Source: Actinomadura sp. K4S16 | Lineage (GTDB): Bacteria > Actinomycetota > Actinomycetes > Streptosporangiales > Streptosporangiaceae | Length of the DNA stretch: 64,000 bases | NCBI RefSeq assembly: GCF_008327685.1 | Contig: NZ_BDDE01000016.1 | Span: 310,001 to 374,000, forward strand | Direction: 5' to 3' | Part shown: positions 43,325-52,376 of the stretch, one piece after another | Layout: each line of letters starts with the position of its first letter | How positions within the stretch are numbered: position 1 is the stretch's first letter | The notes under the pieces: generated by a model | Seen by the model: the letters and a program-made list of their open reading frames with translations, nothing else | What the model was told of the DNA's origin: nothing | Database searches by the model: none | Program-made: the position numbers and the translations under genes

Positions 43325-44419
43325 GTGAAGATCCTGACGAAGATTGTCGTCGGCTGGAAAATCGGCAAGGGGAACAAGGCGTCCCAGCGCGGCGACCACG
43401 ATCGCGCGTTCACGTTCTACCGCTCCGCCATAGGGAAGGCTTCCGGCTCGGGCTATGCCGCGGGTGAGATCCTCGCCCGGCTCGCATTGGTGACCGAGTT
43501 GGAGGAAACGGGCGCCCCGGGCGAGCTCTCGGTGCCGGAACTGGAACGTCTCGTCGCCCTCTCCAGGACCACCGACCGGGTACCGATGCTCGGTCGTACC
43601 GCCCGGATACGGATGGAGGCCCTGGAGGCGCTGGTCGGCTGCGCCGTCGAGAGCGGCGATCGGTCGGTGGAGGGCGAGCGGCGTGCCGCTCTCGCCGAAG
43701 CGGCCGAAGAACTGGGGGAACGCGGTCCCTGGATCGATGCGCTCCGCGGGCTGGGCACTTTTTGGGCCGCGGACGACGCGCCCCGGAGCGCCGCCTGCTT
43801 CGAACGGGCGCTCGAGGTGTGCGCGCTGGTGGCCGACAAGGCCCGCGAGGCGGAAGTACTCGGCGCCTGGTCCGTCGCCGCCATGGAGCAAGGGGACCAC
43901 GACCGGGCCGGTGAGCTCGCCGAGCGGTCGATGGAACTGCAGCGCAGGACCGGTACACGCGCTGCGGTAGGGACCTCTTTCGCCCGCTTCGACGACTCCG
44001 CGCGACGGGCGGTGGTGCGCGCGAAGGAATCGGCCGCCGAAGTCTCGGCGCCTGCCATCCAGGTCGAGCACCTGCTGCACGCGCTGCTCCAGGACGACGT
44101 CGGCCCCTGCCCGGCCGTCTTCCAAGCGCTGGGAGCGGACCAGGCCGAACTGATCGCCGCCGCGGCCGCCGACCGGGGGCGGGGAGACGCCCCGTCCCCC
44201 GCGCCGCTGCCGTTCTCCGATGCCACCCGTGCCGTCCTGCGGCGGGCCGATCGGATGGCCGAACAATTCGAGAGCGTCCTCATCTCGACCGCTCACATGC
44301 TCCTCGCGCTGCTGGACGTCATCGAAGGCAAGTCCCCGCAGCTGCTGGCCGCACGCGGGATCGGCCTCGCGGAACTGCGCAAGGCGGTGGAGCAGTGCTC
44401 TGCGACGCGAGCGGACTAG
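43325..44419 (+). CDS. TPR-like repeat protein with C-terminal Clp-N domain
   Basis: 364 residues. The N-terminal half is helical repeats (ASQRGDHDRAFTFYRSAIG; ERALEVCALVADKAREAEVL; EQGDHDRAGELAERSMELQR), and the C-terminal 150 residues are a double Clp-N repeat like the N-terminus of ClpA/ClpC (FDDSARRAVVRAKESA, IQVEHLLHALLQDD, then STAHMLLALLDV). There is no AAA+ module, so it is not a chaperone ATPase. GTG 43325 is favoured; ATG 43271 is possible but adds an Arg/Gly-rich run. It lies 34 bases before the membrane protein gene, forming a pair. Confidence 0.78.
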   Translation: MKILTKIVVGWKIGKGNKASQRGDHDRAFTFYRSAIGKASGSGYAAGEILARLALVTELEETGAPGELSVPELERLVALSRTTDRVPMLGRTARIRMEALEALVGCAVESGDRSVEGERRAALAEAAEELGERGPWIDALRGLGTFWAADDAPRSAACFERALEVCALVADKAREAEVLGAWSVAAMEQGDHDRAGELAERSMELQRRTGTRAAVGTSFARFDDSARRAVVRAKESAAEVSAPAIQVEHLLHALLQDDVGPCPAVFQALGADQAELIAAAAADRGRGDAPSPAPLPFSDATRAVLRRADRMAEQFESVLISTAHMLLALLDVIEGKSPQLLAARGIGLAELRKAVEQCSATRAD

Positions 44420-44453
44420 GGGCCGCCGGCCCAGGAGGACCGAGGAGAGTGCG

Positions 44454-45680
44454 ATGACGGGGCTCTTGACGTTGGTCTCTGTCGTGCTGGTGGCGGCGGT
44501 CGCCCCGTCCTTCCTGGACCGGGGAGTCCGGGAACACCGCTTCTACCGAGGCCAGGACTGGCCGTGGGTCCAGATGCTGACGCGGATGGAGGACGCCGGG
44601 ATCCGCTTCATCGACGTCGGACCCGTCGGCCGCACGATAAGGCTCCAGTCGCTGATCGTGTACGTGGTGCCCGCCGCCGCGGTCGGCCTGGTGGTCGGCG
44701 CGCGGGCGCTGCTCGGGTTCCCGGGCCCGGTGATGATCGGACTCGCCGGGCTGATCGTCGCGGGCTACGGTGCTCGGGACGACGCCACCATGCGAAAAAG
44801 GGGATACGTGACACGGCCCGCGGCAGCGCCGTCCACTCGGTGGCTGCTGATCCTGGGTTTCGTGCTTCGCCTGGTACTCGTGCTGCTGGCGGTCCTGGCC
44901 GCCGAACGGGGCGTGCACGCGGTCAACGAGGACGACTGGCTGATCGGGCTCGGCCTGATGACGGCCGCGGTGGTGGTGCTGGGCTTCGCGCACCTGCCCG
45001 CGGAACGTGCCGAGAGGCTGGCGAGCGGCCGCGCCGTCGAGGACGATGCCCCGGCGATCCTTCTCCTGCGCTCTTTCGAAGACGACGCGATCCGCGTCCG
45101 CAGCCCCTGGACGCTGCTAGGGCTGACACGCGCGGTACTCCCGCTCCGGTCTCCTCGGTTCGAGGAGTTCATCACCACCGCGCTTCTCGGAGAGGACGGC
45201 CGGTTGGTCGCCATCGGGCGCCCGGGGGAGCGGCTTCCCGAACTCGGCGCCGTGCGCTCCTACCATTCGATGGACGGTTGGCGGGCGGCGGTGCTGCGAA
45301 CCGCGACACGAGCAAAAGCCATCGTGGTCATCGCGGGGATGGGCGATGAGCTCTCCTGGGAGATCCGGCAACTGCGGGAATCGGACCTGCTCGCCAAGGT
45401 CTTGGTGGTGTTCCCGCCTGACAACGAGGAACGCACCCTCCTCCGACTGCGGCGTGCCACAGAAGCCTTGGCAGGCGACGCGACAGGACCCGTGGAATAC
45501 CGCTACGACGCCTTGACCGCCCTCACGTGCGACAGGTCCGGAGACTTTCGCCACTTCCTGGCGCCAGGCCGTGATTGGCCCGCCTACCTGGCCACCATCA
45601 CCTGGTTCTTCGCCTTCCTCGAAGGCAAGATATCTCCGCCGGAAGGACGGCGCCTCCCCGACGGCCGGCAGGAGGATTAG
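44454..45680 (+). CDS. Membrane protein with TIR-like cytosolic domain
   Basis: 408 residues. The N-terminal half has about five or six membrane helices (LTLVSVVLVAAVAPSFL; SLIVYVVPAAAVGLVVGARA; LILGFVLRLVLVLLAVLAAE; GLGLMTAAVVVLGFAHL). The cytosolic half contains AILLLRSFEDDAIRVR, LVAIGRPGERLPELGAVRSY, AIVVIAGMGDELSWEIRQL and KVLVVFPPDNEERT, resembling TIR-like domains fused to membrane segments in actinobacterial proteins of unknown role. ATG 44454 follows GGAGAG. Partner of the Clp-N protein. Possible signalling or defence effector; inference only. Confidence 0.75.
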   Translation: MTGLLTLVSVVLVAAVAPSFLDRGVREHRFYRGQDWPWVQMLTRMEDAGIRFIDVGPVGRTIRLQSLIVYVVPAAAVGLVVGARALLGFPGPVMIGLAGLIVAGYGARDDATMRKRGYVTRPAAAPSTRWLLILGFVLRLVLVLLAVLAAERGVHAVNEDDWLIGLGLMTAAVVVLGFAHLPAERAERLASGRAVEDDAPAILLLRSFEDDAIRVRSPWTLLGLTRAVLPLRSPRFEEFITTALLGEDGRLVAIGRPGERLPELGAVRSYHSMDGWRAAVLRTATRAKAIVVIAGMGDELSWEIRQLRESDLLAKVLVVFPPDNEERTLLRLRRATEALAGDATGPVEYRYDALTALTCDRSGDFRHFLAPGRDWPAYLATITWFFAFLEGKISPPEGRRLPDGRQED

Positions 45681-45789
45681 CCGGAGTCGGCGGGTTCTCC
45701 AGCGAAGGGGCCGACTCTCCACCGGGAGAGCCGGCCCGGTCGGGACAGGACGCCACTCGTGCGGGGGAGTCCCTACTGAAGGGCCTGAT

Positions 45790-47502
45790 TCATCTGCGCT
45801 GGCCTGGTAGGAGGTTTGGGGCTACCGGGATGAGGAGGCGGGTGGCGCCGGCGCCTACGAAGACGGTTTGTTCGGCGATCGCGAAATCGTCGGGTGTGGC
45901 GGCCGCCGGCTCCGCCATTGTCTGCGGGTTCCGGTCGAACCGGGGGTGGTTCGACGAGGCGATCTGCAGGCGGAGGCGGTGCCCCGCCGGGACGACGTGG
46001 GCCAGTGAGCCCAGCGGCAGCCGGTACGACTCGCGGCGGCCCGGTTGGAGCGGGACGGGGGCGCCGCCGTGCCGGTACCGCGCTCGGACGATGCCGTCCA
46101 CGAGTCCGGTCGACCGGCCGTCCGCGTCGACCTCGGTGAGGCGCGCCGTCCAGTCGCAGTCCTCGGCGGACGACGCCGCCTCCAGGTGCAGGACCACCTC
46201 GCCGGCGATGGTCAGGTCGGACTCCAGCGGCGCCGAGGTGAGCACCAGCACGTCCCGGCGCGCCTCGATCTCGGACTGGTCCTTGGGCCCGGAGTTGCGG
46301 GCGACGCGCAGGCCCGGCAGGAACGTCGCCCCACCGGCGGTCGGGACAGGGTTCGCCGGATCGGAGCGGTAGGTCAGCGTCCCCGGCTCAGCGGTACCGT
46401 CCCGTGTCAGGCGGCCGCCGGCGTCCAGGGTCCAGGACGTCGGGGTGGTGGCGGGCGGTGGCCAGGACGGCAGGACGTGCCAGGTGTCGGAGCCGGTGAA
46501 GAAGATCCGCGCCTTCGGCAGATCCGGCTCCCGGCCCTCGGCGAGGGCCGAGAAGAACTCCAGGTGCATCGCGGTCAGGTCGGTCTCGGCGCCGTATCCG
46601 TGCCAGCCGTCGCCCTGCCACGTGCTGAGGTTGCCGTGCGACCACGGGCCGACGACCAGGTACTGCCGGCGGCGCGCGTCGTCGGTCGCGGCCTCCGCGC
46701 TGAGCCGCTGGAAGTTCCGCAGCGTGCCTTCGACGAAGATGTCGTTCCAGCCGCCGATGTGGAGTGCGGCGACGTCCATACGCCCGTAAGCGCGGGACGG
46801 GTCGATGGCGTCCCAGAACTCGTCGCGGGCCGGGTGGTCGAGCCAGTCCCGCAGGTAGGGGGAGATCGTCTGGAGGTCGGGACGCCGCAGGGGCAGCCGG
46901 TCCATCACGCTCCAGGGGTCCTTGCCGAGTTCGTCTAGAAGCTCCCGGGCCGCCTCGCCCGACTCGCGCCGTTCGAGGTCCGGCGGTGCGAGCGACTCGA
47001 TGATCCACAGGAGGACGAACCCCAGTTGCAGTGCGCCGCCGCGGTACGTCCAGCCTTCGTAGTAGTCGGAGCCGGTCAACTGGGGGGCGATGGCGCGCAG
47101 GCCCTTGGGCGCGACCGACGCGGCCAGCAACTGGGTGGCGCCGATGTAGGAGGCGCCGTACATGAACACGTCTCCGTCGCAGAAATCCTGCTCCAGGAGC
47201 CAGGCGATGGTGTCGCGGCCGTCGTCCGCCTCATGCGCGAACGGGGTGAAGACGCCCTCCGAGGCGTACCGCCCGCGGGTGTCCTGGACGACGACCGCGA
47301 AACCGGCGTCGAGCGCGCGCAGGATCTCCAGCCCGATGATGTGCTGCGCCATGAGCGATGACGACTTGTCATACGGCATCCGCTGGAGCAGCACCGGAAA
47401 CGGGCCGTGGCCTTCGGGAAGCCAGATGTCGGTGGACAGGTTCACGCCGTCGCTCATCGGCACGTCGACGTCGCGGCGCACGGTGTGGGAACGGGCGGTC
47501 AT
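45790..47502 (-). CDS. CocE/NonD family hydrolase (X-Pro dipeptidyl-peptidase/cocaine esterase-like)
   Basis: 570 residues, cytosolic. Nucleophile Ser118 is in MYGASYIGATQ, Asp in the GWNDIFVEGTL region and His in GPWSHGN; the C-terminal PepX jelly-roll domain begins near residue 330. Family members cleave esters, cephalosporin esters or X-Pro peptides. ATG 47502 overlaps the permease stop by ATGA, so it is the last gene of an ABC import operon, suggesting hydrolysis of an imported ester or amide. Confidence 0.92.
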   Translation of the reverse strand: MTARSHTVRRDVDVPMSDGVNLSTDIWLPEGHGPFPVLLQRMPYDKSSSLMAQHIIGLEILRALDAGFAVVVQDTRGRYASEGVFTPFAHEADDGRDTIAWLLEQDFCDGDVFMYGASYIGATQLLAASVAPKGLRAIAPQLTGSDYYEGWTYRGGALQLGFVLLWIIESLAPPDLERRESGEAARELLDELGKDPWSVMDRLPLRRPDLQTISPYLRDWLDHPARDEFWDAIDPSRAYGRMDVAALHIGGWNDIFVEGTLRNFQRLSAEAATDDARRRQYLVVGPWSHGNLSTWQGDGWHGYGAETDLTAMHLEFFSALAEGREPDLPKARIFFTGSDTWHVLPSWPPPATTPTSWTLDAGGRLTRDGTAEPGTLTYRSDPANPVPTAGGATFLPGLRVARNSGPKDQSEIEARRDVLVLTSAPLESDLTIAGEVVLHLEAASSAEDCDWTARLTEVDADGRSTGLVDGIVRARYRHGGAPVPLQPGRRESYRLPLGSLAHVVPAGHRLRLQIASSNHPRFDRNPQTMAEPAAATPDDFAIAEQTVFVGAGATRLLIPVAPNLLPGQRR

Positions 47503-48518
47503 CGGCGAGCGCTCAGCAGCTTGGCGCGGAACCGGTCGAACGCGACCGCCAGGATCAGCAGCGAGCCCGTGGCGACCTGCTGCCAGGACGAGTCGACGTT
47601 CATCAGCGTGAGCCCGTTGCTGAGGACGCCCACGATGAGCAGGCCGATGATGGTGCCGAACACGCCGCCGGTGCCGCCCTGCAGGCTGGTGCCGCCCAGG
47701 ATCACCGCGGTGACCGCCGCCAGTTCCAGGCCCGTTCCGGTGGTTCCGGACGAGGACCCGATGAGGGAGGTGTTGAGCAGCCCGGCCAGCGCCATGCACA
47801 GCCCGGAGATGACGAACGCCAGGAACAGGTTGCGCTTGACCCGGATGCCGACCAGCCTCGCGGCGTTGGAGTTGGCGCCGATGGCGTACATCTCCCGCCC
47901 GTAGACGGTGAAGCCCATGAACAGTGCGAACACGGCGGCCACGGCGAGGAAGACCAGCGCCGGCGCCGGGACGTCGAGGAAGGGCCGGGCCAGCGCCCAG
48001 CCGAATCCGTCGACCGCGATGTTCTGGCCCTTGCCGACCGCCAGCGTCAGGCCGCGGAAGATGGCGAGGGTGCCGAGCGTCGTGATCAGCGCGTTGATGC
48101 CCAGCACGTTGACCAGGAAGCCGTTGAGCAGCCCGATGGCGATGCCCCCGACGACCGCCACCAGCACCGCCTGCGCCGTGCCGAGCTCGGGCTGGAGCTT
48201 GATCAGCAGCAGGCCGACGAACCCCACGCCGCTGCCCACCGACAGGTCGAACTGCCCGGAGACCAGCAGCAGCGTGGCACCGGCCGCGAGCACACCGGTG
48301 ATCGAGATGGCGGTCAGGATGTTGGTCGCGTTGTCCCAGTTGAGGAAGTACGGGGAGTTCGCACTGAAGAAGGCGATCTCCAGGATCAGGAAGACCACCA
48401 GCGCGGCGCTGTTGGGGATCCGGGCGAGCGCGGACCCCCGGCCGGCGCTCCCCTCCGGCGCCGGGTCCCGTTCCACGGCCGCGGCCGCGGACCCCCGCTC
48501 GACGGTGCTATCGGACAC
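47499..48518 (-). CDS. ABC transporter permease, ribose/RbsC type
   Basis: 339 residues with about eight to ten membrane helices. BPD_transp_2 features: LLLVSGQFDLSVGSGVGFVGLL, GINALITTLGTLAIFRGL, VYAIGAN-like segment MYAIGANSNAARLVGI. GTG 48518 has GGAG eight bases upstream and overlaps the ATPase gene by 11 bases. Channel of a carbohydrate-type importer. Confidence 0.93.
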   Translation of the reverse strand: MSDSTVERGSAAAAVERDPAPEGSAGRGSALARIPNSAALVVFLILEIAFFSANSPYFLNWDNATNILTAISITGVLAAGATLLLVSGQFDLSVGSGVGFVGLLLIKLQPELGTAQAVLVAVVGGIAIGLLNGFLVNVLGINALITTLGTLAIFRGLTLAVGKGQNIAVDGFGWALARPFLDVPAPALVFLAVAAVFALFMGFTVYGREMYAIGANSNAARLVGIRVKRNLFLAFVISGLCMALAGLLNTSLIGSSSGTTGTGLELAAVTAVILGGTSLQGGTGGVFGTIIGLLIVGVLSNGLTLMNVDSSWQQVATGSLLILAVAFDRFRAKLLSARR

Positions 48519-50013
48519 TGAGAGCTCCTCCCGCAGATTCGGTGAGTCGGTCGGTGGTGATCTCGGCACCGCCGAGAACGGCGACGATCCGCCCGCGGAC
48601 CATGACCGCCGCCTGGTCGGCGACCGCGACGACGTCCTCGTAGTCGGAGGACGCGACCAGGACGCCGGTGCCGTCGGCGGCGAGGCGGCGGATCGCCTGG
48701 TAGATCTCCTGCCGGGCGCCGACGTCGACGCCCCGCGTCGGCTCGGCCAGCACCAGGACGCGGGAGCCGCATTCCAGCCAGCGGGCCAGCAGCACCTTCT
48801 GCTGGTTGCCGCCGGACAGGGTGCCGATGCTCTGGTCCGGGCTGTTGCGCGAGCGGACGGACAGGGCCTCGTGCCAGCGCCGGTAGGCCCGCGCCTCCCG
48901 CCCGCGGGTCATCAGGCCGCCCCGTCCGGCCAGGCGCCGCCAGCTCGGCGCGGCGAGGTTCTCCGCCACCGACCGCGACGGCAGCACCGCCTGGCCCTGC
49001 CGGTCCGGCGGAAGGAAGCCCACTCCGGCCCGGATCGCGTCCGCCGGGGTGCGCAGCCGGAGGTCCTTGCCGTCGAGGCGGAGTTCGCCCCGCGCCGTCC
49101 GGCGCATCCCGAACAGCGTCTCGGCCACCTCGGAAACGCCGGAACCGACCTTGCCGTACAGCCCGACCACCTCGCCGGGGGCGATGGACAGCGACACGTC
49201 GGTGAAGTTGTCACCGGACGCGTCGCGCAGGGCCAGAACCGCGGACTCGCGCGAGGACGGCCCGTCCTGCGGCCCGACGAACCGGCGGGCGACGACCGCC
49301 CGGCCCACCATGGCCCGCACCAGGTCGGCGGTGGTCACCTCGGCCACCGGCCGGTCGAGCGAGATGCGGCCGTCGCGCAGCACGCAGGCCCGGTCGGCGA
49401 TCCGGAACACCTCGTCGAGCCGGTGCGTGATGTACACGATCGCCACGCCGGAGTCGCGCAGATCGGCGATCAGCTCGAACAGCCGTCCGGCCTCCACGTC
49501 CGACAGCGCCGCGGTGGGCTCGTCGAACAGCAGGCACCGGCTCTCCCCGGCCAGCGCCCGGGCGATCTCGACGATCTGCCGCTCGCCCAACCGCAGCTCG
49601 CTGACCGGCCGGTTCAGCGGGATGTCGGCGCGCAGCCGGTCCAGCAGCCCGGCCGCGCGGCGATGCGTCTCCTTCCGGCTCACCACGCCCAGCCGCCGCG
49701 GCCACGCGCCCAGCACCACGTTCTCCGCCACGGTCAGCGTGCCCGCGTCGGCGATCTCCTGCGAGATCAGGCGGATGCCGGCGGAGCGGGCCTCGGCCAC
49801 CGAACCGAAGCGGCGGTGCTCGCCGTCGATGAGGATCTCGCCGCCGTCCGCGCCGTGGTCACCGGCGAGGATCTTGACGAAGGTGCTCTTGCCGGCGCCG
49901 TTCTCGCCCAGCAGCGCCACCACCGATCCGGCCTCCGCGGTGAAGTCGATGCCGTGCAGGACCTCGACCGGGCCGAAGGACTTGGTGATGCCGCGGGTGC
50001 TCAGGAAGGACAT
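48508..50013 (-). CDS. ABC transporter ATP-binding protein, tandem domain (RbsA/MglA type)
   Basis: 501 residues with two ABC domains. Domain 1 has Walker A GENGAGKST, signature LRLGERQIVEIARAL and Walker B LLFDEPTAALS. Domain 2 has the degenerate Walker A (GKVGSGVSE), signature LSGGNQQKVLLARWL and VLVLAEPTRGVDVG. This is the normal pattern for the family. ATG 50013 is chosen; upstream GTG 50031 overlaps the binding-protein stop. Confidence 0.93.
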   Translation of the reverse strand: MSFLSTRGITKSFGPVEVLHGIDFTAEAGSVVALLGENGAGKSTFVKILAGDHGADGGEILIDGEHRRFGSVAEARSAGIRLISQEIADAGTLTVAENVVLGAWPRRLGVVSRKETHRRAAGLLDRLRADIPLNRPVSELRLGERQIVEIARALAGESRCLLFDEPTAALSDVEAGRLFELIADLRDSGVAIVYITHRLDEVFRIADRACVLRDGRISLDRPVAEVTTADLVRAMVGRAVVARRFVGPQDGPSSRESAVLALRDASGDNFTDVSLSIAPGEVVGLYGKVGSGVSEVAETLFGMRRTARGELRLDGKDLRLRTPADAIRAGVGFLPPDRQGQAVLPSRSVAENLAAPSWRRLAGRGGLMTRGREARAYRRWHEALSVRSRNSPDQSIGTLSGGNQQKVLLARWLECGSRVLVLAEPTRGVDVGARQEIYQAIRRLAADGTGVLVASSDYEDVVAVADQAAVMVRGRIVAVLGGAEITTDRLTESAGGALSVR

Positions 50014-50024
50014 CGAGGAGCCCC

Positions 50025-51101
50025 CTAGCACGCGTACGACGGGTAGTACCGCTTGACGGTGTCCTTGGTGACGAACTCGTGCGGCACCAGGAGCTCGGCG
50101 GGGAGCTTCTCGCCCTTCATCGCCTTGATCAGGTTCGGGACGAGGATCTGGCCGTACTTCTCCGGGAAGTAGGCGACGCTGCCCAGCCAGTGCGGGGAGT
50201 TGTAGATGACGCAGTTCTTGGGGTTGAGGTTCTGCACGCCCAGGTAGAGGTCGTCCATCCGGTTCTGGGCGCGGGCCGCCGCCAGGGCGCCGATGACTAC
50301 GTCCTCGTTGATGCCCACGACGATCACGTGCTTAGCGCCGGGCAGCGCGGTCAGCGTGTCGGTCATCTGCCGCTGCGCCGGCTCGCTGAGGCCGCCGGGC
50401 CCGGTGTCGAGCGTCCGCAGGTTGTGGATCTTGCCGCAGACGCTCTCGAAGCCCTTGCGGATGCCGCCCATCCGCAGCTCGTTGACCTGGCCGACCGCCT
50501 TGGACTCCAGCGAGACGAAGGCGTCGTACTTGCACTTGTTCTGCTTGGCGAAGTACAGGCCGACGTTGTAGCCGACGAGCTGGCCGGCGTACTCGTTCGC
50601 GGCCCCCATGAAGGTCGTCTGGCATGGCTTCTGCTCGATGTCCACGGCCATCACCGGCACGGACGGGCCCGCGTCGCAGATCCGCGGCGCGGCGCCGGCG
50701 TCGGCCTGGAAGGTGATCAGACCCTGGGCCTTCTGGGTCTTGAACTGCTTGGCGCAGTCCAGCGCGACCGCCGCGTCGGCCCTGGAGTCGCAGGTGATCA
50801 GCTTGACGCCCGCCCTCTTGGCCTGCTCCTCCACGCCGCGCTGCACGTCCTGCGGGAAGCCGACGGAGAGGTTCAGCTGGGTGAAGCCGATGGTCAGGCC
50901 CGCACCGCTGCCGGGCTCGGCGTCCTCGAACTTCGCCACCCCCGCCGGCGGGGTCGGCGGCGGCGCGTTCACGCCCGCGCCCCCTCCGCCGCCGGCGCCG
51001 GCCGCTCCAGCGTCGTCGCCGTTGCACGCGGCCAGGGAGGCCATCAGCGCGAGCGATGCGCCCGCGACGGCGATCGCACGCGATCGACTCCGAACGAACA
51101 T
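50025..51101 (-). CDS. Substrate-binding lipoprotein, sugar-type ABC transporter
   Basis: 358 residues. Signal peptide with lipobox SLAACNG, Gly/Ala linker, then a periplasmic-binding-protein-like fold of the ribose/inositol group (LTIGFTQLNLSVGFPQDVQRGVEEQAKRAG split across the first strand and helix; VMAVDIEQKPCQTTFMGAANEYAGQL). Six or more Cys in the mature part are unusual for this fold. First gene of the operon with ATPase, permease and CocE hydrolase. Confidence 0.9.
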   Translation of the reverse strand: MFVRSRSRAIAVAGASLALMASLAACNGDDAGAAGAGGGGGAGVNAPPPTPPAGVAKFEDAEPGSGAGLTIGFTQLNLSVGFPQDVQRGVEEQAKRAGVKLITCDSRADAAVALDCAKQFKTQKAQGLITFQADAGAAPRICDAGPSVPVMAVDIEQKPCQTTFMGAANEYAGQLVGYNVGLYFAKQNKCKYDAFVSLESKAVGQVNELRMGGIRKGFESVCGKIHNLRTLDTGPGGLSEPAQRQMTDTLTALPGAKHVIVVGINEDVVIGALAAARAQNRMDDLYLGVQNLNPKNCVIYNSPHWLGSVAYFPEKYGQILVPNLIKAMKGEKLPAELLVPHEFVTKDTVKRYYPSYAC

Positions 51102-51196
51102 GGGCCCTCCAGATGTACCGTCCCACCAGGCGGGTGGAACGCCTCATGGACTGAAACCGGGTCGCCGTCGCCGCCGAAGCGGAGCCGGGTACCGTA

Positions 51197-51214
51197 ATCA
51201 ACCTGAGGTTTGAT
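51197..51214. promoter_or_regulatory. Imperfect inverted repeat in the ABC/esterase divergent region
   Basis: ATCAACC-TGA-GGTTTGAT: a 7-base arm and an 8-base arm with one bulge around a TGA centre (inner core AACCTGAGGTT is perfect). It lies in the 249-base region between the binding-protein and esterase genes; a site for the PucR-type regulator is possible. Confidence 0.3.
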
Positions 51215-51350
51215 CGGCGCCGGGTGACGCCCGACACGTTTTGGAAACCATCACGCAGGGCGGTTTCCCGAGCTACCCGCCATCCGTCGGAGCTTCCCCG
51301 CCAACCGGCGGGTGCCCGCGCGGCGGGAGCGGTCGCGACGATGGGGAGTC

Positions 51351-52352
51351 ATGACGGAGATGGGCAGCAGCCGGGCGCGCACGATCGGGCCGCCCCCGCC
51401 GTTCGACGCCGAGCTGGCCGCCGGCCTGGCCGTCGTGCAGGGCGGCGCACCGGTGCCGTTGACCCCGGACCTGATCGGCGCCCTCCGCACCGGTCACGTC
51501 GCCGCCCACGCGGTCGGCGACGACGGGCTGCGCCGGGGCGGCGCCTACACCTTCGCCGACCACCGCGTGCCCGGCCCCGCCGGCGCCCCCGACGTCGCAC
51601 TGCTGGTGTGCACGCCGACGGCGCTGGACGCGCCCGCCCCGGTGATCTACCACGTGCACGACGGCGGCATGGTCGCGGGCACCCGCCGGTCCGGCATGAC
51701 GCCGATGCTGGACCTGGCCGAGCCGCACGCCATGGCGGTGGTGTCGGTGGAGTACCGGCTGGCGCCCGAGCACCCCTTCCCCGCCTCGGTGGAGGACTGC
51801 TACGCCGGGCTGAGCTGGATCGCCGAGCACGCCGACGAGCTGTTCATCGACCCCGACCGCATCGTGATCGTCGGGGTGAGCGCCGGCGGCGGCCTCGCGG
51901 CGGCGGCCACCCTGCTGTCCCGAGACCGCGGAGGCCCCGCGCTGTTCGGCCAGATGCTCGGCTACCCCATGCTGGACGACCGCAACGACAGCTGCTCCAC
52001 GCTGCAGATGCGGGGACTGGGCGTCTGGGACCAGGTCTCGAACGAGACCGGCTGGCGCGCTCTCCTGGGACCGGCGTACGGCCGACCCGACGTCTCTCCC
52101 TACGCCGCGCCGGCGAGGGCCACCGACCTGTCCGGGCTGCCGCCCACGTTCATCGACGTGGGCTCGGCGGAGACGTTCAGGGACGAGGCCGTCGCGTACG
52201 CGGACCGGATATGGCAAGCGGGCGGCGACGCCGAACTGCACGTCTGGCCCAGGGGATTCCACGCCTTCGACGCCTGGATGCCGCAGGCGGCGCTGTCGCA
52301 GGCCATGACCCGGGCCCGGCACGACTGGCTGCGCCGGCTGCTGGCGACCTGA
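51351..52352 (+). CDS. Alpha/beta hydrolase, HSL-type esterase
   Basis: 333 residues. The oxyanion motif is HDGG (usual HGGG), nucleophile in IVGVSAGGGLAAA, acid Asp near PPTFIDVGSAETFRD, and His in RGFHAFDAW. This is the hormone-sensitive-lipase esterase group. ATG 51351 has GGGAG seven bases upstream. Divergent from the ABC/CocE operon and 24 bases from a PucR-like regulator, so it may belong to one ester-utilising module. Confidence 0.9.
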   Translation: MTEMGSSRARTIGPPPPFDAELAAGLAVVQGGAPVPLTPDLIGALRTGHVAAHAVGDDGLRRGGAYTFADHRVPGPAGAPDVALLVCTPTALDAPAPVIYHVHDGGMVAGTRRSGMTPMLDLAEPHAMAVVSVEYRLAPEHPFPASVEDCYAGLSWIAEHADELFIDPDRIVIVGVSAGGGLAAAATLLSRDRGGPALFGQMLGYPMLDDRNDSCSTLQMRGLGVWDQVSNETGWRALLGPAYGRPDVSPYAAPARATDLSGLPPTFIDVGSAETFRDEAVAYADRIWQAGGDAELHVWPRGFHAFDAWMPQAALSQAMTRARHDWLRRLLAT

Positions 52353-52376
52353 GCCGGCCCTGAGCACAATGAACCG

